Assembly: GCA_003166055.1 (NCBI GenBank)
Contig: PMWR01000382.1
Location: forward strand, 7,297 to 14,114
Source of the DNA: Acidobacteriaceae bacterium
GTDB taxonomy: Bacteria > Acidobacteriota > Terriglobia > Terriglobales > Acidobacteriaceae
Length of the DNA: 6,818 nt
Direction: 5' to 3'
Shown: in pieces, positions 1 through 6,133 of the stretch
How positions within the stretch are numbered: position 1 is the first letter of the stretch
How the letters are laid out: each line of letters opens with the position of its first letter
Translations under genes and position numbers: made by a program
Notes under the pieces: model-generated
Database searches by the model: none
Told to the model about the DNA's origin: nothing
The model's input: the letters and a program-made list of their open reading frames with translations, nothing else

Positions 1-435
1 CTGGATCAACTTGCCGAATTGCGGCCAAGGGTCTACCGCTGCTTTGAAGCAGGCGGTCTTGCGACGGGCGCGAAGATTGCGATTACGGGAGGTGACAAGC
101 CTTACGCCGAGATGCATCACGACAACGATATGGCGGCGCTCTATCGCAAGAATTCCGAAGCGCTGGGACGGCCGTTCCCGAATCTGGGCGAGTGGGAAAC
201 GCGGCCTACCGGATCCACCGACATGGGCAATGTGTCCCGGGCGATGCCATCCATTCATCCCATGATCGGCATCAATTCCCTGCCCGCGGTCAACCACCAG
301 CCGGAATTCACCGCGCACTGCATCACTCCGGACGCGGATAAGGCGCTGGTGGACGGCGCGATGGCGATGGCCTGGACGTGCATCGATATGGCAGCGACGG
401 ACGACTTGCGCGACCGTTTGATTGCTCGCGGCTGA
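1..435 (+). CDS. M20-family metallo-amidohydrolase/peptidase, C-terminal part
   Basis: The reading frame is open from base 1 to a TGA at 433-435, giving the last 144 residues; the 5' end lies outside the window. The segment STDMGNVS (visible residues 72-79), followed by PSIHP and then NHQPEF (98-103), is typical of the C-terminal end of the catalytic domain in M20 amidohydrolases and dipeptidases of the AbgB/PM20D2 type. These are two-metal enzymes that cleave N-acyl, peptide or amide bonds. By family analogy a histidine here, most likely His99 of NHQPEF, would be the last metal ligand; that assignment is inferred. The N-terminal metal ligands and any signal peptide cannot be seen, so substrate and location are unknown. 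The HIT gene starts 46 bases downstream on the same strand and may be co-transcribed. The family call is firm; a specific activity is not. Confidence 0.85.
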   Translation: MDQLAELRPRVYRCFEAGGLATGAKIAITGGDKPYAEMHHDNDMAALYRKNSEALGRPFPNLGEWETRPTGSTDMGNVSRAMPSIHPMIGINSLPAVNHQPEFTAHCITPDADKALVDGAMAMAWTCIDMAATDDLRDRLIARG

Positions 436-481
436 TGGGCGCTCAGAGCGGAACCTGGGCGTCCTGTACACTGGTTTCGCC

Positions 482-820
482 ATGAGCTGCCTGTTTTGCA
501 AGATCATCGAAGGAAGCATTCCTTCCACTGCCGTCTACCAGGATGACCAGTGCTACGCCTTTGCCGATATTCATCCGCAGGCGCCGGTCCACGTGCTGAT
601 TGTGCCGCGCAGGCATCTTGACTCGGTGGCCGACGCCAAGGGGAGCGACAAGGCGCTGCTCGGTCATCTGTTCTGGGCCGGGGCGGAGATTGCGCGCGCC
701 AAAGGCCTGCCTGAGGGCTATCGCCTGGTGGTCAACACCGGCCCCGACGGCGGCCAGACCGTCGATCATCTCCACGTCCACCTGCTCGGCGGCCGACCAA
801 TGACCTGGCCTCCGGGATAG
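482..820 (+). CDS. Histidine triad (HIT/HINT-like) nucleotide-binding protein
   Basis: This is a complete 112-residue protein, the normal size for bacterial HINT-type proteins. They are cytoplasmic purine-nucleotide hydrolases or transferases that act on phosphoramidates and aminoacyl-adenylates. The triad His-x-His-x-His is at residues 96, 98 and 100 (HLHVHLLGG); by analogy with Hint1 the middle one, His98, is the nucleophile. The C-terminus ends in the usual GGRPMTWPPG. Cys3 and Cys6 (CLFC), with His45 and His96, match the zinc-binding set of many members. The ATG at 482 is chosen because it puts the CLFCKII motif at the very N-terminus; the frame is open further upstream to 422 but that stretch overlaps the preceding gene and is not HIT-like. 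No clear Shine-Dalgarno sequence precedes it, which fits translation from an upstream message. The physiological substrate cannot be told from sequence. Confidence 0.95.
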   Translation: MSCLFCKIIEGSIPSTAVYQDDQCYAFADIHPQAPVHVLIVPRRHLDSVADAKGSDKALLGHLFWAGAEIARAKGLPEGYRLVVNTGPDGGQTVDHLHVHLLGGRPMTWPPG

Positions 821-864
821 GCGGGAGAAGCAGGCTCTCCTCATTGATTTTCAAGCAGCAATTG

Positions 865-900
865 AAAAAGGCGCCCCATGCGGAGCGCCCTCGTCTTTTT
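865..900. terminator. Intrinsic terminator between convergent genes, best on the minus strand
   Basis: A GC-rich hairpin has arms at 870-877 and 882-889 (GGCGCCCC and GGAGCGCC, one C/A mismatch) around the loop ATGC. Read on the minus strand the stem is followed directly by five T (865-869), the classical arrangement for ending transcription of the receiver-like gene at 960-1868. Read on the plus strand a run of five T (896-900) follows the stem after six other bases, so it may also serve the HIT gene, more weakly. It sits between the stop codons of the two convergent genes, where a shared terminator is expected. Confidence 0.75.
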
Positions 901-920
901 CAGTTCGGGTATTCAGAAAA

Positions 921-951
921 CTGATCCCTGACCCCTGATCTCTGATCCCTG
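921..951. repeat. Period-7 tandem repeat, about 4.4 copies
   Basis: Four 7-base units follow each other exactly: CTGATCC (921-927), CTGACCC (928-934), CTGATCT (935-941) and CTGATCC (942-948), plus CTG (949-951). On the minus strand the unit reads CAGRGRT. The array lies in the 3' untranslated region of the minus-strand gene ending at 960, just before its terminator. A shorter array of a related unit is found at 2513-2525. Its function is unknown. Confidence 0.8.
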
Positions 952-959
952 TCTTTCGG

Positions 960-1868
960 CTACACCGGCTGCGGGTACGAGTCTTCTTCCTCTTCCAGGC
1001 CATAGCGGCGCAGCAGGTTTGGCAAGCTCTGCGAGAACGCCGACCGCGGCATCACCGTGTCGCATCCGGCTTCGATGGCTTTCAGCTTGAGGTCGCCCTG
1101 CAGATGATTGAGGAAGCCGACGATCGAGGTCGCCTTCTTCAGCTTGGCTTTGAATTTGGGAATCAGCGTCATGGGCTTGGCGTTGACGTTATTCAGGTCG
1201 AAGACCAGCAGCGTGGGCCGCTCCGCTTCAGGCAGATCGGTGAGCCGTGCGACGGCGTCCTTGTCGCCCTTCAAAAACTCCACTTTCACGCCCAGCTTCC
1301 GCGAAGTTTCATTGATTTTGGCCTGAAAGAACAGGTCCTCAATGAAGCAGAAGATGCGGGTAGTTGCATCCTCGCGAATGGGTGCGGCCGGAGGCGCAAC
1401 GTAGGTGTCCTGGTAATGGCTGTTATGGCCGTTGCTGGTGATCTGAATGGTCGAAGGAGGGCCGTCGGAGACGTTGCCGTTGACCACGCGGTAGCTGTGG
1501 TCCATCGGACCCACAAATTCCCTGGGCCCCTTCTGCTTGCTCTTGCGCTTGCCCTGGCCACCGCCGCCTTGCCCTGGCTGCGCCACGCTGTTCCCCGGTT
1601 GTAGCGGCGCGGGCGAACCCTTCTGGAAGAACTTTTTTTTCTTGCGGGATTGGCCCTGGTGGTTGGCATGTGCCTGCGGCGCCTTGGGGGGCGCCGGTTG
1701 TGCCGGGGCCTGCGCCTGAGGTTGCGCCGGCTGTGCCTGGGGCGCTCCGGCTGGGTTGGCTTTGTTCTTCCGCCGGCGCCGGCGGCGCCGATGCCCCTGC
1801 GACTGGCCCTGGCCGTTGGCCGGGGCTGACCCCAGATCAGGCTGGGGTTGCGTCGATTCTGTCGTCAT
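960..1868 (-). CDS. Basic low-complexity protein with degenerate receiver-like C-terminal domain
   Basis: No named family is recognised with certainty. The 302-residue protein has two halves. Residues 1-165 look disordered and rich in Pro, Gln, Ala and Gly, with three strongly basic patches: seven Arg in a row at 27-33, RKKKK at 75-79 and KRKSKQK at 107-113. Residues about 169-290 look like the alternating beta/alpha fold of a response-regulator receiver domain: RIFCFIEDLFF (strand 1), TLLVFDLN with Asp224 where the phospho-acceptor would be, IVGFLNH (strand 4) and GCDTVMPRSAF (strand 5). The paired acidic residues after strand 1 and the usual KP near the end are missing or altered, so it may not be phosphorylated. 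It ends in an acidic tail (EEEED, 292-296). The ATG at 1868 is preceded by a good AGGAAG site about seven bases away; the frame stays open to 2081 but that extension has no protein-like features. The basic half may bind RNA or DNA; this is inference only. Confidence 0.8.
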   Translation of the reverse strand: MTTESTQPQPDLGSAPANGQGQSQGHRRRRRRRKNKANPAGAPQAQPAQPQAQAPAQPAPPKAPQAHANHQGQSRKKKKFFQKGSPAPLQPGNSVAQPGQGGGGQGKRKSKQKGPREFVGPMDHSYRVVNGNVSDGPPSTIQITSNGHNSHYQDTYVAPPAAPIREDATTRIFCFIEDLFFQAKINETSRKLGVKVEFLKGDKDAVARLTDLPEAERPTLLVFDLNNVNAKPMTLIPKFKAKLKKATSIVGFLNHLQGDLKLKAIEAGCDTVMPRSAFSQSLPNLLRRYGLEEEEDSYPQPV

Positions 1869-2402
1869 GCGTTTACTTCCTGGCACTTTGCAATCTGGTG
1901 CATTGCGCTTCCTGTGCGTTCCACTCTTGGCTTTCGCCGTTGCCAACCCAGCGCCGAGAGTGGCTCTGAGCGTCCTCATTTGCCTGCCGTTTGTCCAGGT
2001 TTGGACGGGGAACGCAACGGCCTGCGGTTCACAAGTTGATTGAGAACATCCCACAGGCTGCCGCGGAGCGGAACTCCGCAATCAACCTGCCATGAATCCC
2101 AGATGGTTTGGCGTCTTGCCGTTCTCAGTCGAGGAGCCTTGCTTTTGCTCCATCCGCCCATCTTGTCCTTTGTTTGAAGCCCGCTGCCGGACTCATCTTC
2201 GGGATTGAAACGGGGTGCGGCCTGCGCTTTCCTCTCGGGGTGATGCCCTTCCTATGGGAGCTTTCGCCGCGTGCAGCCTGGTAAGGATGGATCGGGCCGG
2301 CTAAGTTTCCTTGCTCGGCGGCGAGCTTGCTCTGCCCCTTTCGGGTGGCCTGCGTCAGCCGCTTGATAGGCAAATCTGATACTACAGCGAAGCATCCCCG
2401 CT

Positions 2403-2429
2403 GGCAAGTGCACTCTTTGGCACCTTGCC
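2403..2429. repeat. Strong inverted repeat (hairpin) in the gene-free interval
   Basis: The arms GGCAAGTGC (2403-2411) and GCACCTTGCC (2420-2429) pair over nine base pairs with one bulged base around an eight-base loop. No T-run follows on either strand, so it is not an intrinsic terminator. It lies about 45 bases beyond the minus-strand terminator at 2473-2500, in the region that would lead toward the receiver-like gene. Role unknown; it could belong to a structured RNA. Confidence 0.5.
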
Positions 2430-2472
2430 TGCGAAATCTTCGGACGACGGCCCTGGCGATGCGACCCAACGC

Positions 2473-2500
2473 AAAAACGCCACCCCAACCGGGATGGCGT
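2473..2500 (-). terminator. Intrinsic terminator, minus strand, downstream of fpg
   Basis: On the minus strand a stem ACGCCA plus CCC pairs with GGG plus TGGCGT (nine pairs with one bulged base, five-base loop GGTTG) and runs directly into five T (plus-strand A at 2473-2477). It is the first terminator-like structure after fpg, though 327 bases beyond the fpg stop codon. It would therefore either leave a long 3' untranslated region on the purA-to-fpg transcript or end a separate short transcript made from 2501-2826. Confidence 0.7.
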
Positions 2501-2512
2501 CTCGCTGTCCTG

Positions 2513-2525
2513 CACTGGTCACTGG
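2513..2525. repeat. Short period-7 direct repeat beside terminator
   Basis: CACTGGT (2513-2519) is followed directly by CACTGG (2520-2525). On the minus strand the unit is CAGTGAC, resembling the CAGRGRT unit of the longer array at 921-951. It stands 12 bases upstream, in the minus-strand sense, of the terminator stem at 2477-2500. Two copies alone would be weak; the similarity in unit, period and placement is what makes it noteworthy. Confidence 0.4.
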
Positions 2526-2826
2526 CCTCCCAAATATGAATCGGACGATGGCTCTTTCCACCGTACCTATTGCAGATTTCCCAGCCGGCTTTCCCTTTTG
2601 AGGGCCGCTTCGTTGGCGGTTACTTGTGCCGGGCTCTGCTGTTCTTTGGGCTGGCCGGAATTCTACCCAGCAGCCTGCATATCACTGGCGCTATCTAGAT
2701 ATGCAATCGGTGTGCCGTTCCCGATACTGTTTGCTTTCAATAATGTACCAACTCGCCAACATGGGAATTGTCTCGATTCTGGTATCTGGGAGGAGAAAAG
2801 AATGCAAAAAACCATAGAAATCCGCT

Positions 2827-3675
2827 TTACCGCTGACATTCAGGGCAATAATGCGTGCCTCTCCCGGCCAGAACAATGCGCCGGATTGGCGTCTCGCACT
2901 GCCGGCAAGCCAATCCAGTTCGCAGGTAGACGCAGTGCTCGAGCTGAAAGAATCCGCGCACCCCGTCCGCGTCCACATAGTCTGACACCGACGACCCGCC
3001 TAGCCGGATCGCGTGCTCCAGTACCTCTTTGAGCGCCAGCCTCAGCCGTTCCAATTCCGTCCTGGTCAGGCGGCCGGCCATGCGTCGCGGACGAATACCG
3101 GCGCGAAACAGGCTTTCGTCTGCGTAGATGTTGCCCACCCCGGCTAGCAGCGACTGGTTCAGCAGGGCAGCCTTGATGGCCAGGCGCCGGCCACGGAACA
3201 AGGCGGCAAATTCGTCCGCCGTAATCGTCAGAGGCTCGGCCCCAGGGCCGGCGAATCCGGCACCGCGGCCCAGGTCGCGAAACTCCAGCCGGCCAAACCG
3301 CCGCGGGTCGACGAAGCGCAACTCCCGTCCGCTGGCCAACCCCAGCCGCGCATGCGTGTGCGGAGCGACAGGACCATCCGACGTGGTTACCAGCAGCCGC
3401 CCGGTCATGCCCAGGTGCACAATCCACTGGGCCTCGGCTTTTGCGACGCTCCTCTCTTCAAAGCTGCCGTCTACAGAACCGAGGGTGCAGACAATATGTT
3501 TTCCAACGCGTTTGACACCCAGGATGGCGCGTCCCTGAAGCCCCTTGGCCTGGTGCGCCTGCGATGTCTTAAAGGGTTCCCGGTGCGACCCGAACCACGC
3601 CTGCACGATGCGGTCCCCGCGCACCCGCTCGTTGACACCGCGGGCAATCGTCTCCACCTCAGGCAGCTCAGGCAT
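2827..3675 (-). CDS. mutM: Formamidopyrimidine-DNA glycosylase (Fpg/MutM)
   Basis: This 282-residue, full-length base-excision repair enzyme removes oxidised purines such as 8-oxoguanine and FapyG and then cuts the strand by beta,delta-elimination. The N-terminus MPELPEVETIARGV holds the catalytic Pro2 (the Schiff-base nucleophile once Met is removed), Glu3 and Glu6; Lys59 in RVGKH is the conserved lysine of the N-terminal domain. The helix-two-turn-helix runs at about 168-197 and includes LLAGVGNIYADE. The C-terminal zinc finger uses Cys257, Cys260, Cys277 and Cys280 (CRQC and CPEC), with the DNA-contacting Arg272 in LAGRGTHYC. PELPEVE and the intact zinc finger separate it from the MutM-like Nei group. 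The start is fixed by the need for Pro2; no clear Shine-Dalgarno sequence is seen. It begins 36 bases after the DUF4440 gene and is probably the last gene of that cluster. Confidence 0.97.
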   Translation of the reverse strand: MPELPEVETIARGVNERVRGDRIVQAWFGSHREPFKTSQAHQAKGLQGRAILGVKRVGKHIVCTLGSVDGSFEERSVAKAEAQWIVHLGMTGRLLVTTSDGPVAPHTHARLGLASGRELRFVDPRRFGRLEFRDLGRGAGFAGPGAEPLTITADEFAALFRGRRLAIKAALLNQSLLAGVGNIYADESLFRAGIRPRRMAGRLTRTELERLRLALKEVLEHAIRLGGSSVSDYVDADGVRGFFQLEHCVYLRTGLACRQCETPIRRIVLAGRGTHYCPECQR

Positions 3676-3711
3676 GGTTTCATTGTAGAAGACCGGATTG
3701 TGCGCTGAAGC

Positions 3712-4344
3712 CTACTTGTGCTCTGCCGGCTCACGCACCGAGCTGGCCTCAAAGCTCACAATCTTCCATGCACCTTTCGCATCCTTCACATAGACACGGG
3801 TATAGCGAAAGCTGCCCTGAATCGGTCCCTCGGCAGACGTACCCTGTACCTCGGCAAGCGAGGTAACCAGCGCGGTGGTTCCGTAGAAGCGCACCTTCCG
3901 GTCCGATATTTCCAGCGAAGTGAAATGCGTGCGTCCGCTGCGCAGGTTGTCGAGGGACTGGGCTTTGGTCTGGAGCATTCCTGAAGCGGTAGTAGCCATG
4001 TAATCGTCGGCGAGCAGCGAGTCCATGGCCGCCGTGTCGCCTTTCAAAATCGCCGTGCGCCATCTCTCTTCAAGCTGATCGATCTCGTGCCGCGCCTCGT
4101 GCTTCTTTTCCCCGGGCGGGCCGGACGGTTTGGCCTGGGCGTGGCCTGGCGGCCTGGTTTGGCCCGATGCCCTGGCCATTTGCGGCGACCCGCAGACGGC
4201 CACAAATACGGCCGCGGCAAGCGCAAGTTCGACCGCTTTGCGGCGGCAGGGGAGTGAAAAGTTGTTTTCGGCACCCGGCATAGGCGTATCGGATGGTAGC
4301 GTTGAATGCGCCTCCGGGTCAATCGGCTTGTTGAGGTATCGCAT
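3712..4344 (-). CDS. Exported DUF4440 / NTF2-like (SnoaL-like) domain protein
   Basis: The protein has 210 residues. A basic CRRK (33-36) followed by a hydrophobic stretch (about 37-51) and a possible signal-peptidase site after ARA (57-59) suggests export, although the 32 residues before the basic segment make an unusually long leader. Cys51 lacks a proper lipobox. Residues 60-84 are a Pro/Gly/Lys-rich linker. Residues about 85-200 match the DUF4440/NTF2-like cone fold: EIDQLEERWRTAILKGDTAAMDSLLADDYM at the start and FRYTRVYVKDAKGAWKIVSFEAS at the end, both typical wording of the family. Members are small proteins that bind ligands, some of them enzymes; no catalytic function can be assigned here. 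The ATG at 4344 is supported by GGGAG about five bases upstream; Met22 is an alternative that would shorten the leader. It lies 75 bases after the ABM gene and 36 before fpg. Confidence 0.85.
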   Translation of the reverse strand: MRYLNKPIDPEAHSTLPSDTPMPGAENNFSLPCRRKAVELALAAAVFVAVCGSPQMARASGQTRPPGHAQAKPSGPPGEKKHEARHEIDQLEERWRTAILKGDTAAMDSLLADDYMATTASGMLQTKAQSLDNLRSGRTHFTSLEISDRKVRFYGTTALVTSLAEVQGTSAEGPIQGSFRYTRVYVKDAKGAWKIVSFEASSVREPAEHK

Positions 4345-4419
4345 CAGTGCTCCCGCCGTCCCGCTTGATCACCCGCTATCACCCCAATGGGCTACCGCCG
4401 CTTTGACGTTATTCCCGTC

Positions 4420-4716
4420 TCAAACGAGAGCAACCAGGTCTTCCCGGTTCCGCTCGCGCATCTTTTGGTAGAGACCCCCCACGGCGTGTTTCTTGAAGTG
4501 CTCCGACTGCCCGTGCGCTTCCAACGCGCTCGCGTCCAGGTATTGCTCATAGATCAGCACCGTGTCCGGTTCGCCCTCCACCAGGTGCGGTATATAGGTC
4601 ACGCACCCCGGCTCCTGGCGCGATGCTTTCGCCAGCTCGCGCAGGGTCTCCGCCACATCGGCGCGATCTTCAGGAGCGAACGTCATACGGACTAAGAAAC
4701 TAACCATAGATCTCAT
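4420..4716 (-). CDS. Antibiotic-biosynthesis-monooxygenase (ABM) domain protein, YgiN-like
   Basis: This is a small cytoplasmic protein of 98 residues, or 95 from Met4. It has the dimeric ferredoxin-like ABM fold: strand VSFLVRMTF, a helix with DVAETLRELAKASRQ, then EPGCVTYIPHL, a strand TVLIYEQYLD and the helix ALEAHGQSEHFKK. The EPGC...Y and YEQY...ALEAH...S.HF pattern is that of the putative quinol monooxygenase YgiN and related proteins. Family members include quinol oxidases, heme-degrading enzymes and proteins of unknown role, so the substrate is not determined. The start is ambiguous: the ATG at 4716 has GAGAG only about two bases upstream, while the ATG at 4707 gives the MVSFLVRM beginning usual for the family with the same purines at a longer distance. 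It lies 60 bases after purA and 75 before the DUF4440 gene. Confidence 0.88.
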   Translation of the reverse strand: MRSMVSFLVRMTFAPEDRADVAETLRELAKASRQEPGCVTYIPHLVEGEPDTVLIYEQYLDASALEAHGQSEHFKKHAVGGLYQKMRERNREDLVALV

Positions 4717-4776
4717 TTCTCTCTTGCCCAGCTAGCCGCAATCTGCTCCCGGGAGTTTTCTTCGTGTTTCCCAAGT

Positions 4777-6099
4777 CTACGCGTGGATCGTGTCCAGCGC
4801 CGCCGCAAAATCATCGAGCACCATCGTCTGGTCCCGATCCGGACCGGTTGACACCATTCCGATACGCGCCCCGCTCTCCCGTTCCTGAAAGCGCAAATAC
4901 TCTTTCGCCGCCCGCGGCAGCTTCTCAAATTCGGTAATTCCCTCGGTTGGCTCCTGCCATCCTTTCAGAGTCGTATACCGCGGCTTGACCTGCTCCAGCC
5001 CCTCCACATCGGCAGGAATTTCGTCCGTCACCTTGCCGTCGATCTCGTAGCCCACGCAGATCGGAATCTCGGCCAGGGTGTCCAGCACATCCAGCTTGGT
5101 CACCACCAACCACTCCGCGCCGTTGACCTGGTTGGAGTAGCGCAGCAGGGGGATGTCCAGCCAACCGCACCGCCGCGGCCGGCCCGTTACCGCGCCGTAC
5201 TCGTTGCCCCGCGCCCGCAGCTCTTCGCCCGCAGCACCTTTGATCTCCGTCGGAAACGGCCCTTCGCCCACCCGCGTCACATAGGCCTTGGTTACAGAGA
5301 TCACCGTCCCGATTGCCGTCGGACCAACGCCGGTCCCGGTGGCCGCGCCGCCCGCTGTTGCCGACGACGACGTCACAAAGGGATACGTGCCGTGGTCGAT
5401 GTCCAGCATCGTCCCCTGCGCGCCCTCGAACATCACGCTGCCACCCGCGGCCAGAATCTTGTTCAGCACCCGTCCGGTATCCGTGACAAACGGCCTCACC
5501 TCCTCGGCCGCCGCCGCATATTCGTCAAACATCCTGGCCGGGTCGAGAGGCGCGGTTCCGGTTCCGAACAGAGCCTTCACAATCGCATTCTTCTCCGCGC
5601 ATGCCGCCTCAATGTGCGTTTTCAGCAACTCAGGCCGCAGCAGATCCACCACCCGCAGGCCGCTGCGCGCCATCTTGTCTTCGTATGCCGGACCGATGCC
5701 CCGGCTGGTGGTGCCGATCTTCTTCCGGCCCGGAGCGCTCTCCGCCGCCAGCTCAATCATCCGGTGATAGGGCAGAATGACCTGCGCGCGGTTCGACACA
5801 AAAAGCTGCGCATCCACAGCCACGCCCAGCCCCCGCAGCTTGGCGACCTCCTTGAGGAAAGCAATTGGGTCGAGCACCACCCCATTGCCGATAATGCCTT
5901 TGCATGTCGGCCGCAGCACGCCGCAGGGAATGAGCTGCAGGATAAACTTCTGGCCGCCGATGATCACCGTGTGTCCGGCGTTATGGCCGCCCGCATAGCG
6001 TGCCACGGCGCTGAATCGCTCGCTCAGCACGTCCACGATTTTGCCCTTGCCCTCGTCGCCCCACTGAGCGCCCAACACTACCGCAGTCTTTGCTCGCAT
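4777..6099 (-). CDS. purA: Adenylosuccinate synthase
   Basis: The enzyme joins IMP and aspartate using GTP to make adenylosuccinate, the first committed step from IMP to AMP, in the cytoplasm. The 440-residue length is normal. The N-terminal VVLGAQWGDEGKGKIVD (7-23) is the family signature with catalytic Asp15, and His43 in GGHNAGHT is the partner catalytic residue. GTTSRGIGPAYEDK (129-142), FEGAQG (224-229), TGRPRRCGWLD (305-315), TKLD (334-337, guanine recognition) and STGPDRDQT (417-425) follow in the expected order and appear intact. The ATG at 6099 is chosen because it places the signature at residue 7; the open frame continues to 6267, but those 56 residues have no counterpart in PurA and cover the intergenic region. 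Only a weak purine-rich site precedes the ATG. It is the first gene of a four-gene minus-strand run and faces away from the GH32 gene. Confidence 0.97.
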   Translation of the reverse strand: MRAKTAVVLGAQWGDEGKGKIVDVLSERFSAVARYAGGHNAGHTVIIGGQKFILQLIPCGVLRPTCKGIIGNGVVLDPIAFLKEVAKLRGLGVAVDAQLFVSNRAQVILPYHRMIELAAESAPGRKKIGTTSRGIGPAYEDKMARSGLRVVDLLRPELLKTHIEAACAEKNAIVKALFGTGTAPLDPARMFDEYAAAAEEVRPFVTDTGRVLNKILAAGGSVMFEGAQGTMLDIDHGTYPFVTSSSATAGGAATGTGVGPTAIGTVISVTKAYVTRVGEGPFPTEIKGAAGEELRARGNEYGAVTGRPRRCGWLDIPLLRYSNQVNGAEWLVVTKLDVLDTLAEIPICVGYEIDGKVTDEIPADVEGLEQVKPRYTTLKGWQEPTEGITEFEKLPRAAKEYLRFQERESGARIGMVSTGPDRDQTMVLDDFAAALDTIHA

Positions 6100-6133
6100 G
6101 TCGTCCCGTCTCTGGTCCAAAGTCCCCGAATCG

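Larger units (their letters stand above)
1869..2826. other. 958-base interval without a convincing gene
   Basis: No frame on either strand resembles a known protein, and no tRNA, rRNA, tmRNA or RNase P core motif was recognised. The interval does contain a minus-strand intrinsic terminator (2473-2500), a period-7 repeat (2513-2525), a strong hairpin at 2403-2429, a smaller one at 2063-2079 (arms GCGGAG and CTCCGC) and another at 2133-2151 (arms GGAGC and GCTCC). Near its right end a plus-strand GGGAGGAG (2788-2795) lies seven bases before an ATG at 2802. On the minus strand, 1869-2472 lies between the fpg-side terminator and the receiver-like gene, so it could hold that gene's promoter and a long leader, or an unrecognised structured RNA. 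Confidence 0.55.

Noticed and set aside
1104..1604. 166-codon open frame on the plus strand opposite the receiver-like gene
   Set aside because: It is antisense to a gene with a good start and ribosome site and coherent fold. Its composition reflects the complementary strand and no domain is visible.
1869..2081. 71-residue N-terminal extension of the receiver-like protein
   Set aside because: The frame is open, but the ATG at 1868 has a good AGGAAG site and the extension has no protein-like features.
2201..2211. GGGATTGAAAC, resembling the end of some CRISPR repeats
   Set aside because: It occurs once, with no second copy at spacer distance and no cas genes.
2125..2469. 114-codon minus-strand frame in the gene-free interval
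   Set aside because: It starts with TTG without a ribosome site, resembles no family, and overlaps hairpins; it is more likely chance in GC-rich DNA.
2827..3675. Possibility that fpg is an Nei/NEIL-type glycosylase
   Set aside because: PELPEVETIARGV, the GVGNIYADE helix-turn segment and the four-cysteine zinc finger all fit MutM/Fpg.
4746..4755. Palindrome CTCCCGGGAG between purA and the ABM gene
   Set aside because: A perfect palindrome without a loop; the neighbouring T-run is on the plus strand while both genes are minus, so it is not a terminator for them.
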